DNA from: Crotalaria pallida
Lineage: Eukaryota > Streptophyta > Magnoliopsida > Fabales > Fabaceae
Direction of reading: 5' to 3'
Assembly: GCA_037953625.1 (NCBI GenBank)
Contig: CM075655.1
Location: forward strand, 85,153,501 to 85,217,500
Length of the DNA stretch: 64,000 nt
Positions 12,128 through 23,734 of the stretch are shown here, piece after piece. Below the pieces are notes generated by a model. The model was not told the DNA's origin, made no database searches, and saw only the letters and a list, made by a program, of their open reading frames with translations. A program made the translations under genes and the position numbers. Numbering within the stretch: position 1 is the stretch's first letter; every line of letters begins with the position of its first letter.

Positions 12128-12711
12128 TTTCAAGGCCCAATGGGCTCAAAAATACATCCACATATATCAGAGTCAAGAGTAGCAGCGGAAATACTAAGTT
12201 TGAATAACATGTTTAAAGACATATAACTTTATCAAAAGTGAAACATCCTAAGCCTCTCTCAAAAAGTATATACAACACATATACATCAAAAGAATATGGG
12301 AGGCTTAGGTCCAGAATATGCACTAATCCCACAATAACCCTACTCTCCCTGTGAGGGAGAGTAATCCTGCTCGGCCAATCCTGGTGTATGCTCCAGCTCA
12401 GTACCTGAAAAATGGTAAGGAGGTGAGCATTACACAATAAAATAGGGAAAACAGTTTCTACTATGCTATAATGAACTACCAAGCCAAACACATCTAACCA
12501 TATGATGCACAAAATCAATCAAGCATTCCCATTCAATTCAATTATTTTCACACCCATAACAATTGATTTCTTTTGTAATTCCTTAAATTCATTATTTCAT
12601 ACATTTCCAACTTATTCAAAACTTATACTTTTCTCATCTCTTATTTGATTTCACAATTTCATTTCTCTTCTCATTTCTTTTTGAGTTTTACATAGATTTT
12701 TAGAATTTATT

Positions 12712-13120
12712 ATGTGGATCCATCATTGCGTACAGTCTCCTTCGGACAACGTCTTACAACTGCACACAATGTGTGTCTTACGCGGTCTATGCGTACAGTC
12801 TCCTACGGAAAACGTCTTACAAGACCTGGATTCCAGAATCAGAAGGTGCGTTCATCATTGTGTACAGTCTCCTTCGGACAACGTCTTACAACTGCGCATC
12901 AAGTGCGTCTTATGCGATCTATGCGTACAGTCTCCTACGGACAACGTCTTACAAGATTTGGAGTGGCACAATCTAATTATACCTTTATTAATATATGGTG
13001 TGTGTGTCCATCATTGCGTACAGTCTCCTTCGGACAACGTGTTACAGCTGCGCATCAAGTGCGTCTTACGCGATCTATGCGTACAGTCTCCTTCGGACAA
13101 CGTCTTACAAGATCTGGATC
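12712..13120. repeat. Tandem array in LTR B
   Basis: Three copies of a roughly 130-155 bp unit start near 12718, 12852 and 13009. Each holds two sub-copies of GTACAGTCTCCTTCGGACAA followed by CGTCTTACA. The array is open in several frames only because its repeat units lack stops. It sits mid-LTR, like the unrelated arrays in C, E, F and G. Confidence 0.85.
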
Positions 13121-14399
13121 ACAAACTATTTTGCCTTTAATCTCTTAAGATCTTATTTCAATTATTTCATTTTTGTAACCACTTTCATGAATTCATTAAT
13201 TTTATTCTCTCATTAACCTTCTAAATTCCAAAATATACCGGACAATTTCAAAGAGACATACATTCCAATATCAAACACCATAATCATTATCATTTTATAA
13301 TTCTAGAGTCCAATAAAATTTAGCAAATTATCAAACCATACATTCAAGTATCAATCATCATATTTATGCACAAAATAATACATTTCTAATACTTTTCTAC
13401 TACATTAACTATCCTAGGGTTTTTAGACTTAAGCAAACATAAAACTCTCAGTACCCACTATATACATAACACAAACTACCCCCCTAGAATATGGTAACAC
13501 ACACCCCCTTACCTCAAACACTTAGAGATAAGGAGATTTCACTTGCTCTAAGCTTGAGAGTTTGCCACCATAAATGCTATAATCCAAGGAAGAGGGAGGA
13601 ACCTAATAAGAGTCATAAGAAGAAGAGTTATCATTTATGCCATGGTTTCATGCCAAGATTCAAGGAAGAATGAAGCTTCCATGGCTTAGAGTTGAAAACC
13701 ACCATGGAAGGGAAGAGAGAGAAAGGGAGTTCGAATTTTGAAAGAGAGAAAGGAAGGAATCCATGGCTTGAAAACATACTTGGAGTTAAGAAGGAAGAGA
13801 TTCAATGATGGAGATGAAGAGAACCACTTGCTCTTGGTTGATTGAAGAAGAAATTGGAACCCTAATGGAGGAGGAGGTGGACGAAGATGAGAGAAGAAGG
13901 AGGAGTTTATTGTAACATCCTCACTTTTATTAGTTAATTTTAAGTTTTATTAAAATTGGTGTTAGAAAATTTCTTTTAATCCTAATTACTTTTAAAAGAT
14001 TTCACGAAAATCCGACAGAGTTTCCTCTGTTTTTCGGACTTTCCAAAAACATCCTTCTTTTAACCTGTCAGACCAGAATTATTTAAAAACATAAAACACA
14101 ACAGTTCTACAGCTAGTTCAGATCCTAACCCCCGATTAGTATAAGCCTCAGGGCATACGACTATTACATATTCTAAAATTTATAAAAATAAATGTCCACT
14201 CATAATAATAATAATTATACATTTCACGTAGTGGAACGAAATTCCTGCTCGGCCGTGTCCCATGTAAGCCCTACTTCAGCACCTGCAAAATGTAGCAAGA
14301 AGGGTAGCATTACACAGAACTTAAAAAGATAAATTCTACAAGAGACATAGCAATAAATTAGCCTACATTATTATTATTATCACATATCATTCATAAATG

Positions 14400-14600
14400 T
14401 TCATACATTTAATTTCTTTTACTTCACTTTTTATCCTCCCATTCCATTTTATTCTTAGTTCTCTAATCATTTCTTTGTTCTCTTTCTTTTCTTTTTCTTC
14501 TTCTCTTCCTTCCTCTTTTTACTCTTTCTCTTTCTCTTTCTTTTTCTTCTTCTTCTTCTTCTTCTTTTTCTTTTTCTTTATCCTTTTCCTTTTTCATCAT
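14400..14600. repeat. Polypyrimidine (TTC/TTTC) tract in LTR C
   Basis: An almost pure pyrimidine stretch on the plus strand, rich in TTC and CTTTT. It is low-complexity and encodes only Phe/Ser runs. Confidence 0.8.
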
Positions 14601-14705
14601 GACTAAGTCCAAACCACATATATTCATTTTCCTTTTCTTTTCACTTATTTTCTTTTTTTTTTCGTTACATTCAAATCCCTCTTACATTTTGATAATTTAC
14701 TACCA

Positions 14706-14935
14706 TCATTGTGCACCTGCATCATAAAACTGCGCACCTGCGTCTTACACTATACAAATATAAATATTTGCGCACCTGCGTCTTACGCTGTATAAACATC
14801 AATATAAATAGCTGCGCACCTGCGTCTTACGCTGTACAAATATAAATAGCTGCGCACCTGCGTCTCACGCTGTATAATTATCAATATAAATAGCTGCGCA
14901 CCTGCGTCTTACGCTGTACAAATATAAATAGATAT
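14706..14935. repeat. Tandem array in LTR C
   Basis: At least five copies of a unit containing GCGCACCTGCGTCTTACGCT followed by GTA(C/T)AA and AATATAAATA. Spacing alternates between about 40 and 60 bp. It is analogous in position, and partly in wording (GTCTTAC), to the array in LTR B. Confidence 0.85.
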
Positions 14936-16304
14936 TTCTATGATTCCTCTATCACACTAATATTTACTCATTCTTCTTACATTATTGCTCCATTCAATTA
15001 CACCACCATATTAACTTAATTTGTCTTCCCTTATTATATTACGTCATTCTTCTTAACTGTCACAATTACATCCTCTCTCATTCTCTTATTATCTTTTCAC
15101 TAAACTCTTTTACCGACTACCTACTTGTATTGGAAATTTAGTTTATTATTTCGTTTCTATTTCATTAATACTCGCCAATCTCTTAACTAAGTCTACTCCG
15201 CACTTACTTAATGTTCTCGCATTTTAACTCCTCTTTTATCTTACTTTCAGTTTAATCATTTCACTCTCCTTGCCTATTGCAATTATTCTTTATTCTTTGG
15301 TTTTCCTTAATTTCCCTTGGTTTTATTTTATGTTTTTTCTACCTTTTCATTCTATATTAACTATTTTAATACTCTAAAGATACTCACTCATTCCGAACTT
15401 TATTCTATGCACCTACATTTTATTCCCTAAAGGGCAGTTTTCATTAATTATTTTAAATAGATCATTTATATTAGTGGGGACTACCCTAAGGGTCATTAAC
15501 TTATTTCTTGATTATCCTATTCTTAGTCACCACTATAGAATCCTAGAATTTACTTCTCAAGTAAAGGTAATACAACCCTTCTTACCTCGCGGCTTTAATA
15601 GAACCTGGTTTGCGGCTCAGCAGAGAGGTCCTGCTTCGGTTCTCAGCGTTCTGGTTTTCGATCCAATGCGCGGTTGCACCGTCCTAACCCGATTCAGATC
15701 CTAGACTCCACTAACCTTCAGTTTGAGCATAACGGGGAAGACCGACCACGACAACGGTGACGGTGTCAGTTCACGAATTGAAAGGCTCCCAAGGTGGCGA
15801 TTTTGATTGCAATCATCATCTTCACTGTTGACACGAGGAAGAGATGGGCGGCTGGGAGGAGACGGCGGCGGCGGTTCAACCCGCTAATGGCTTCGGTCAT
15901 GGATGAGACGGCACTCATGGCTGCACCGGTCTGAGGAGGTAACGGGGAGAGAGAGAGGGCATGAACCGGTGCAGAGGAGAGGAGAGCAGCTTGTGGTGGA
16001 GAGAGGAAAATGGAAGAGAGGGACACCCACAGTGGTGGTGGCCACGGTGGATGGCGGTGGCCGTTCGAAGTGGTGGTGGTTCGGCCGGAGGAGAAAGAGG
16101 AAAGAGAGGGTTCAAAGAGAGGGAAGAGGGAGAAAGAGGAAGAGTCGTATGGGTTGGGGGAAGCGGCGGCGGTGGATCGTGGCGGCTGGAGGGGAAGGAG
16201 GGGAGTGGGAGGAGGAGGAGAGAAAGGGTGGATCGGAGTTAATGGAAGAGGGAGGGAGAGAAAACGGGGCTCGAACCTCCTGCAACACGTCCTTAAATCA
16301 GATC

Positions 16305-16408
16305 GGCGCTTGAGCGCCGCGACAGGCGCCTGAGCGCGAGTGTGTTCTATTGCTCATATCTGATGCCATTGCGCGCCTGGGCGCGAGGCTCTCGCTCCTG
16401 AGCGCGAG
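16305..16408. repeat. Two pairs of GCGC-type imperfect palindromes in LTR C
   Basis: The first pair is GCGCTTGAGCGC and GCGCCTGAGCGC, starting 20 bp apart. The second is GCGCCTGGGCGC and CGCTCCTGAGCG, with their CCTG cores 21 bp apart. The arms GCGCT/AGCGC are perfect around a two-base centre in the first copy. Position and pair spacing match the ATCGAT, ACCGGT and CTCGAG pairs of the other LTRs. Confidence 0.7.
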
Positions 16409-17005
16409 ACGATTGACTTTTTGGTTGACCGTGCTATAATTGCTTCGTTAACCGTCGGATCTTGTCCAAATTTGGAGACAAGCTTCCTAGGACCCTTATC
16501 TACATATCCAACGGTGGAATTCGTGTTTATAGATGTAGATCTTTTATTTTGAATTTCCTAATTTAGGGTGTTTAAAACACCGAAAACATCGACTTTTAAC
16601 ACTCGTTTGCTCTTCTTTAAATTTCTTTTCCAATGCTAATGCTCCTGGATTCCTTTATGGCACCCAGAGGATTCCTAATCCCTCATTTTAAACTCCTTTT
16701 TGGGTAATCCTCACTTCCAATCTCATTATTATTCTAATTATTATTAGAATTAAAATTCGGGATGTTACATTTATGTAAGGTGAAGCCTTAGTCCCACATC
16801 GGCTGGTAAGGAGAACGAAGCATTCCTTATATAGGGTGTGGATACCTTACCTCACGTGGACGCGTTTTGGGGCTCACTGTTAGTGTGAGACCAAGAGCAA
16901 AACCGTGAGGGTGAAGGATGCTCAAAGCGGACAATATCCACGTGGCGGTGCGCTGGGCCCCAGTGCCCAGTACCGTACGGCTGGCTGGGGCTGGGCTGTT
17001 ACATT

Positions 17006-17017
17006 TGGTATCAGAGC
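17006..17017 (+). other. Primer-binding site of TRIM D
   Basis: TGGTATCAGAGC lies two bases after the 5' LTR end. It is complementary to the 3' end of initiator methionine tRNA, the usual primer for plant LTR elements. Confidence 0.85.
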
Positions 17018-17593
17018 CAGGGCCGGGTCGGTGTGCCAACGGGGACGTTGGGCCTCCAAGGGGGGTGGATGTAAGGTGAAGCCTTAGTCCCACATCGGCT
17101 GGTAAGGAGAACGAAGCATGCCTTATATAGGGTGTGGATACCTTACCTCACGTGGACGCGTTTTGGGGCTCACTCTTAGTGTGAGACCAAGAGCAAAACC
17201 GTGAGGGTGAAGGATGCTCAAAGCGGACAATATCCATGTGACGACCCAACTTTCTACTCTAAATTAAATACTTATATTAAAAAATACGACCATTTTTTTT
17301 TTCATTTATTCAAAGCTAAGTCATCATCCATTTCAATCTTTGCGGAAAATAATCAAATATCATGAAGGAAAACACTCATTTTATATTTCATCACAAAAGG
17401 AAAGTACATTTCCATTACATCAAAAACTGTCAACATTAAACTTACTTAAGTACTCTAGGTCATTACATTATATTACATATCTTACAACAAAATTTATAAT
17501 AACCTAGAGCAATGGGTTCGAAACTCAAAACATAATATAAATAAGAGAAACCTGATGAGTCGCACTATCCACATTCCGACATTCCAACCCAAC

Positions 17594-18079
17594 TCAATCA
17601 TCAGTTCCCCACTGACTGCCGGTTGAGTTGTCCATGAAATCATCATCAGCCACCGGATCGGCATTCTCCACCGGATCCTCATCCTCTACCGGATCCTCCT
17701 CCTCCTCCTCCTCCTCATGTGCCGGATCAGATGGCACATACACCGGAGTCCGAGATCGGGCTCTAGTGGAAGGGCGAGAGGGAGCAGGAACCTCCAAAAT
17801 TATTCTTTCTTCAGAGGGTGATGGACTTGGTGGAAGGGTGCGTCTCGGAAAACGTCTTGGCGGTGGTGGTGGTGTTCCATGTTGAAACACAAAATTTGGC
17901 GGAATGTGCATAATGTACATCATTGGGATTCTCGTCCGACGCGGACGCATTCGGGACCACGGGTTTGGGTGACGGAAAGTGACTTCCACGTCCCCTTCAT
18001 AGATAGCCCGATGATCCTCGAAGTTCCACTCCCCATTAGGGAGCGGCCTCATCTCCACGCAAATCATATTCCTGGCCAT
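17594..18079 (-). CDS. Putative LTR-encoded acidic, proline-rich protein
   Basis: 161 residues read from ATG 18079 inside solo LTR E. The N-terminal half is mixed and ordered-looking (EMRPLPNGEWNFEDH near the start). The middle is Pro/Arg-rich (GTPPPPPRRFPRR) and the C-terminus very acidic (EEEEEEED, then repeated DPVE). The ATG lies three bases after a good acceptor (TTGTTGTAG), and a donor GAG|GTAAGG lies 1.57 kb upstream, downstream of a TATA box. The ORF could therefore be translated from a spliced transcript started in the LTR. I do not recognise the family. Additional ORFs are known in plant gypsy elements, but usually outside the LTR. It could also be a chance low-complexity ORF. Confidence 0.4.
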   Translation of the reverse strand: MARNMICVEMRPLPNGEWNFEDHRAIYEGDVEVTFRHPNPWSRMRPRRTRIPMMYIMHIPPNFVFQHGTPPPPPRRFPRRTLPPSPSPSEERIILEVPAPSRPSTRARSRTPVYVPSDPAHEEEEEEEDPVEDEDPVENADPVADDDFMDNSTGSQWGTDD

Positions 18080-18761
18080 GACCTACAACAAGGGATTAGG
18101 AGTGAGTCATAGCTAAATACAATAACAAATGAGCATAACAGTGGCTAGAAATAACAAGCACAAGTTTTCAAATAGCAATAATAAATGCATATGTATATGC
18201 TCAAACTGTCTTTTATAATATTTCAATTAGTGTCGTGATGCATGCCTACTCCTCATTCATGCTACACGGTTTGGCATCCGAGTATCTCAGGCTCGGTATA
18301 TTCTCAATCCTATATTTCATCAAACCGGAGCGTATCCATAACCCGTGCATCACGATTGATTGGGAGCTAGCCTTCATAACATTTTCATGTTACAGGATTC
18401 AAATCATCATAGCATCTCTGGTGCTATGGCATCACAGCTCATTCAATGCTGCCGAATACGTCTACCTATGCCAGATTCCACAATCGAATTCGGAGCAACT
18501 CCATGCATGTCAATGTCATACAACTGTTCATTTTCTTTCTTTCTTTTAAATCACATCCTTGAACATCATGTCTCCAATATAGAGACCCAAAGTTCATAAT
18601 CCTTCTTAATTACAATTTCATCTTTTCTTTTGGCATTAACTAGTGCTCGTGCTTTCAAAAATTCCATCAGCGGCCCAGCCACTTTGTGATGGTTTTATAC
18701 AATAGGAGTTAATCATATTATTTAATTAGTGCAACGACCCCATCTAGGACTCCCAAAATAT

Positions 18762-19015
18762 CAACCAGGTGGGTAAAGACTTCCACTGGGACGTGGGAAC
18801 AAAATCAACCAAATGGGTGTACGCACCTCCATTGGGACATCCTGTCCGAATATGTCAACCACTGAATAAAATTCCAGTAGGACTCATCCAGGATAAAAAA
18901 ATCAACCAATGGGAATCAGGTAACTTATACATTTATCCATTGGGACTCCTGTCCGAATATATCAACCACTGGAGGAAATTCCAGTAGGACTCGTCCAGGA
19001 TAATAATCGACCAAT
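18762..19015. repeat. Degenerate tandem repeats in LTR E
   Basis: A unit containing ATCAACCA..GGG, CC(A/T)TTGGGAC, TCCTGTCCGAATAT and AATTCCAGTAGGACT recurs about every 55-130 bp, with two longer units (near 18830-18890 and 18935-19000) closely matching. It occupies the mid-LTR position where B, C, F and G have unrelated arrays. Confidence 0.7.
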
Positions 19016-19125
19016 GGAAAAACATTAAGAGAAAGAATTAGGATTTAGTAACATAGGAGATTAGACGAGTTAATCTTTAATGAAATTATAGAAAAATAAA
19101 GGTTTTCTGAAAAACTTATTGAATT

Positions 19126-19243
19126 ACTCGAGTAGTTCTTGACCACTCGAGTGTTCATGTAAAATTACTCGAGTCCTTAAGAAATACTCGAGTGTTCTTC
19201 CACTTTTCCAGAATACTCGAGTCCTCCTTAAATAACTCGAGTG
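19126..19243. repeat. CTCGAG palindrome cluster 1 of LTR E
   Basis: Six ACTCGAGT copies. Start-to-start distances are 19, 22, 19 and, for the last pair, 20 bp. In the inferred sense orientation they lie about 1 kb downstream of the TATA box, in the leader. Confidence 0.85.
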
Positions 19244-20165
19244 TTTTTGCTGCAACAGCACTAGTTTCTGCACTTTACAATGCCAATTCGAATTCTGAGC
19301 CTTGTCTTTCCATTCCTATGCAAAACAGTAACTTAGACTCATAAAATAAACATGTTAGAACATGTAATCAACACTGAAACAACATCAAACACAGTAATTC
19401 ATAGAATCAACACAAACTTAGAAAACAACCATTTCAAGATATGAAATTCATTTCCACTTGGTTTTAACTTCGAAAATTGATCCAGTGAGCATTATTAGGT
19501 CCATTTAATCTTGTTTGACTTAGAAAACCTTGGGTTTATGACCTCCATGTCATATTCCCAATTCCAACTTCATCCCTTGGTGAACCATGTGAGGTTCCTA
19601 CATTTCTAGCTTGAAATTACTCATTCTAGTATTTAGATAACTCCTCCCTTACCTCAGAGAAGCTAAACAAAGTATAGATTGATCAAAAGAGTGATTGGAT
19701 TCAAACTTGGTTTTCTGGACTTTGTGCAAAACAGTTGCACTAGCTGTTTTTGGCAATCAATTGCACCACGAATAAGACATGAAACAGAATGAAACAAGTT
19801 AGCTTCAGAAACTAGGAAGTACTAACTTTAAATGAAAACAAGTTTGAAATCGAAAGGGTTCTTGGATTTACCAAACGGATTCAAGGAAAAAGGGTGTTTG
19901 GTGCTGAACTTTGCTCTGTTTTTTACAGCTTCAATACCTCAACTTTGGTTGCCTAAAACTTGATCTACAGAAGGCTTTTTGAAGTGATTTCGAGTTCTAA
20001 TTCAAGAGTGGAATCAGAACTTCAGTTTGTGTTTAGGTTTCAAGGGAAATGGGTGAGAGTTGAGAGAGAACGAAAGGATCAAAGTATGCTCTGAAAACTG
20101 AAAGTTTGAAACTTAGAATTTGGTTTTTGGAGGATTAAAGGTGTTGAATGCTTCAACCAATCACC

Positions 20166-20173
20166 TATTTATA
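20166..20173 (-). promoter_or_regulatory. TATA box of LTR E
   Basis: TATAAATA on the minus strand, about 370 bp inside the sense-strand LTR start and downstream of the CTCGAG pairs at 20294-20442. Confidence 0.6.
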
Positions 20174-20293
20174 GCCTAAGAATACTTCAAATCGAAGTAA
20201 GGTGCAGCTCTGTGCTTGTCATATCAAGAAACCGCGTTTTGGTGCGAAAATTAAATGAAAACCGACTTATACACTTAATCAGACTGCTTGATT

Positions 20294-20442
20294 TACTCGA
20301 GTCTTTTTCCTAATACTCGAGTACTTTTCAGAAATTCAAGAACACTCGAGTCCTATATGCAATACTCGAGTCTTTTGGCTAGAATTCAAATTTTTCAAGC
20401 AGATAATGATTATACTCGAGTCTCCTCCAAAATACTCGAGTA
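20294..20442. repeat. CTCGAG palindrome cluster 2 of LTR E
   Basis: Three pairs of ACTCGAGT, each with exactly 20 bp between starts, at 20294, 20343 and 20413. They lie upstream of the LTR TATA box on the sense (minus) strand. Confidence 0.88.
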
Positions 20443-20755
20443 TAAAAACCTAATTTTTGAAAATTCATTATTTTATTCAACATATTACTATACAAATACT
20501 TTAATATTTATTTATTTATTAAAAATACAGGGCCTTACAATCCACGTGGCGGTGCGCTGGGCCCCAGTGCCCAGTACCGTACAGCTGGCTGGGGCTGGGC
20601 TGTTACATTTATGATGTGTGTTGATTGTGTTTTCTATTTTCCTTCTTATCTCCTTAACATGCCTTAAAGTTAAATGGGTGAATGTGAGAGCTTGGCTTCA
20701 AAATGAAGCCACGGATAAGGTGGTCCCCACACCTTATTTTTTTCCAGATTTTTAT

Positions 20756-21000
20756 AGGGGTAATCGATTACTTGCCCCTTAGTAATTGATTACTCCTTTG
20801 ATGCAACAATTCTTAGTACATTCAGTAGAGGACAAGTAATCGATTACTGCATTGAAAAGTAATCGATTACTTCACAAAAACTCAAGGTAATCGATTACTT
20901 CAAATGAGGTAATCGATTAAAAATGTTGCAACATTTAAGTGCTTTCACCAGAGGCCTTGTAATCGATTACTGCCCTACAGAGTAATCGATTACTTCACTG
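20756..21000. repeat. GTAATCGATTAC palindrome cluster of LTR B
   Basis: Four pairs of GTAATCGATTAC-type palindromes with 22-23 bp between starts, one copy changed to AATTGATT. Pairs are separated by sequences sharing a TTCA(C/G)(C/T)AGAGG motif. The cluster is equivalent to that of LTR A. Confidence 0.85.
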
Positions 21001-21167
21001 AAAAGTCTTATTTGAGGGTTTTCTAACTCCAATTCATTTCCTTAGGCTCATTTCTCATTTCAAACTTGATCTACTACACATAACCTCTTCCTAAACTTGA
21101 CAATTCATATAATAACTTGCATAATTCACATTATGTTAAATATTTAAATTGAGGATGTTACAAATGA

Positions 21168-22059
21168 CATGCATTGAGATAATGCGGGAAGCAACTTTAT
21201 CTCTCATTTATGAAGCAAACGAAAATTGACTAGGTGAGAGTGCAGAGGCTTCCCGTGGAGAAAGGGACGATACTCAGTGGAAGTAAATGTTCTTCTAAGA
21301 TGAATGTTTCCCATAAAAAGCTTTGTTAACATCATTGAGAATGGATTCCATTCAACATTACTGGATATTATTCTCCATGTTATGAGTTTTGTTGCACCTA
21401 ATGAGGTGGTTAAGAGAGAACTTAACACACTCAATTATATTTTTCAATCGTACTATTTAATCTCCAAAATTATGAGACCCTACTTTTTAGTCTCTTTTTA
21501 TTTCTCTTTCCATGGCTTCCACTCATCTTGAACTCACTATTTTCCACCTTCATCTAACCCATATCCTTCGTGAGCTATTGACCTTGCAAAAAGCCATTTA
21601 TGTAATGCTTTTCTTTAACGGTCCCGTAACAGCGACTAAGAGGTCCACTAATGGCCAATAAAAAACACTTCTTTTGATGAAGTTAGAGAATTCCAATGCT
21701 TGACACTCACGGTCACATTTCGTCCAAGTCCTTAACACGTACAAATTGGAATTGCGACACTAATCAAAACTTTGGCACTTTCATATCAAATCCCGATGAG
21801 TACAACGGAAAAAACAAATTTCTCAAGAGGAGGAGCTTATATTAATTTTTTTTTTCTCAAGAGAAGGAGCTTATAAGCCTTATATTAATAACCGAAAAGA
21901 ATAATGATTTTGAAATTTAGAAGAATTATTTTCCATTCTAGTTTTTCTCTATTAACGAATTCAATCAAGGAATTGAGGAGGGGGCCATGGTACGTCTAGT
22001 TTCCCATTTCTATACCTTCGTCTTAGAACTTCTCTTGACGGCGAGTGATTATAATATGG
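21168..22059. other. Intergenic, nothing firmly recognised
   Basis: A short frame at 21304-21531 has no family resemblance. This sequence was contiguous with 11536-11886 before LTR B inserted. Confidence 0.4.
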
Positions 22060-22067
22060 CTCAATAG

Positions 22068-22785
22068 CAGGGCCAGCCCTGACATTTTCAGGGCTCTAGG
22101 CGAAATAAAAATAAAAGACCCCTTTTTATAAAAAAATTTCGAATTTTAAGTAAATTTTCTATAGTACGAAATATTATCGATATTCACAATTCTATGTCAT
22201 TAAATACCATCAACAAGATTGCGTAGGCTACAAATATAATACCTTAATAGCATGATATTATAAAAAAAATAAATAAACAAAATAACAAAATGAGTACCTA
22301 GAAATAGACTATCATTTATGATTTGCCCAAATCCTAATGCTGAAATAAATAAGAAAAAACGTTAGTTACCATGTAGTGAGCGATCCTAATGTGATTTTAC
22401 AAGTTTGTCTGCTAGTTTTCTTTTTTCCTTCTTTCACATCCAGACAAATATTTTCTAGGCACTATCTTAGAAAACAGAACAACAAAACTAGAAAGTGATC
22501 AATAACACCTAATACTCGAGCATCAATTACAAATGGCATAATACAAAGCAAAAAGAACCTGTCAAAAGCAAATAAAGGAGAAAAACAACCGCACAATCAC
22601 AAAAAAAAATTATTTAAGATACAATACTACGATTGAAAAATTAATTTATGCTAATTTTTAATTTAAAAATATTTCTAATTATATATATATATATATATGT
22701 ATAGGTATCAAAAAAAATTTTGGAGCCCCTAATTTTCTGGGCCCTGACCCTAGGCCCCACTTGCCCCCTTATAGGGCCGGCCCTG
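22068..22785. mobile_element. Non-autonomous hAT element
   Basis: The 718-bp element has ends CAGGGCCAGCCCTGA and, on the other side, GGGCCGGCCCTG, an inverted repeat of the hAT type. It is flanked by a perfect 8-bp duplication CTCAATAG (22060-22067 and 22786-22793). The AT-rich interior has no transposase. Confidence 0.88.
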
Positions 22786-22793
22786 CTCAATAG

Positions 22794-23734
22794 TGAAGTA
22801 ACAATAAGTGGAGAACACAATAAAAATTGAAAACCGACGGTTGTTTTGTTTTATTTCTTACTTGCATTTCGTCCTCTTTCTCAAGCTTCTTTTATTTTAT
22901 TATATCTAACATAATCAATAAAAAGGGGATGTACGTTTTCTCAAACCTCAAACACACTTGTCAACTAACTAGGTAGAAAAATTACCTTTCATGTTGGAAC
23001 TTAGAGCGAATTTTTTTTTAAAAAAATGAAGACGGGCGTATATAAAATATTATGGGTAGCTTTCATTACTCATTAGGCTTGGCTTCTGGGGAAATCCTTT
23101 CTCATAATATATAATCAACCGGTGACAAGGCTAAACAAAGAGGATTCAACTTGGATAAGCTCATATTTTAAGAAGTATTTCTTAAAGTATTTGCAAAAAC
23201 CTTAGAATAAAGCTGCACAAAGTGTGCACGTAATCTATGTTGAATTATGGCAATTAGATCATCAATTGGAAAAAAATTATATTATATAGATGAAATTAAT
23301 TCTCTATCCAATTCTAATTATAAGTTTTTTTTGGACATTTTCAAATTATATTAATTTTTTTTTCACAAACATCTTTATTTATACAATATTTTTCAGAGTC
23401 TTAATTAATAACAAAGGATAATTTTAAAAAATATATCAAATATTATGAATTTTAATATTAATAACAATATTAATCGATGTTGTCAATTTATGTGAAATTT
23501 CCAAAATATTTTTATATTAAGAGGGAATAAACAAATATGTTCAAGAGAGACATTAGAGACCATTTGTGTTGTTTAGGGGTATTATCGTTTCTGCTGACTT
23601 TAGTCCTGTCAGTGAGTGAGACTCATGTTCCATGCGAGTAGGGAAATATCAATCAAAATATCCTAGCTTCCAAAGTAGCTGTTAATTTTTTTTAATTACT
23701 TTTTCTTTGTAAATTTGATGACACAAAGCGGAGA
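22794..23734. other. Intergenic, AT-rich, nothing recognised
   Basis: No gene or repeat boundary is supported here. Confidence 0.4.

Larger units (their letters stand above)
13911..16769 (-). mobile_element. Solo LTR C, Ty3-gypsy type, inserted at the B/D junction
   Basis: The 2859-bp sequence starts TGTAACATCC and ends GGGATGTTACA. The duplication TTTAT is perfect (13906-13910 and 16770-16774). The right duplication includes the first base of TRIM D, so C landed after D. It contains a polypyrimidine tract (14400-14590), a tandem array (14706-14935) and GCGC-rich paired palindromes (16305-16408). Open frames at 15766-16313 overlap on both strands in a GC/purine-biased patch and are not credible genes. 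Confidence 0.85.
17237..20539 (-). mobile_element. Solo LTR E, inserted in the 3' LTR of TRIM D
   Basis: The 3303-bp sequence starts TGTGACGACCC and ends GGGCCTTACA. The duplication ATCCA is perfect (17232-17236 and 20540-20544). Removing E and one ATCCA restores a 230-bp TRIM LTR. The sense strand is minus: a TATAAATA box lies at 20166-20173, a GAG|GTAAGG donor at 19653/19652, an acceptor at 18083 and an ORF at 17594-18079. It has two clusters of CTCGAG pairs and a mid-LTR repeat region. No gag, pol or primer site was found. Confidence 0.85.
16774..20607 (+). mobile_element. TRIM element D (miniature LTR retrotransposon), interrupted by E
   Basis: Two 230-bp LTRs start TGTAAGGTGAAGCC and end GGGCTGTTACA. 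The 5' LTR is 16774-17003; the 3' LTR is 17070-17236 plus 20545-20607. They flank a 66-bp interior made only of a primer-binding site (17006-17017) and a purine-rich tract ending at 17069. There is no coding capacity, so it must have moved using another element's enzymes. The flanks are TTTA (16770-16773) and TTTA (20608-20611), a 4-bp duplication. It is inserted in LTR B. Confidence 0.85.
11892..21162 (-). mobile_element. Solo LTR B, Ty3-gypsy type, interrupted by C, D and E
   Basis: The left end TGTAACACCC is at 11892 and the right end GAGGATGTTACA at 21162. Both are flanked by a perfect 5-bp duplication AATGA (11887-11891 and 21163-21167). LTR B proper is 11892-13910 plus 20608-21162, about 2.57 kb once C, D and E are removed. 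It resembles A in its GTAATCGATTAC cluster near the sense 5' end. It also holds a (TA)n tract (12082-12125) and a tandem array (12712-13120). No internal retrotransposon region is present. Confidence 0.85.

Noticed and set aside
12712..13148. Overlapping repeat-rich ORFs in three frames (about 140 codons)
   Set aside because: They follow the tandem array of LTR B, whose unit lacks stops in several frames. No frame is favoured and there is no family resemblance.
15766..16333. Several overlapping ORFs on both strands in LTR C
   Set aside because: Purine/GC-biased low-complexity sequence keeps many frames open at once; the products are Arg/Gly/Glu or Pro/Ser runs without domains.
17006..17017. 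TGGTATCAGAGC sequences (also 51594 and complement at 46692) as parts of tRNA genes
   Set aside because: They match only the 3' end complement of initiator tRNA at LTR borders, so they are primer-binding sites; no cloverleaf can be formed.
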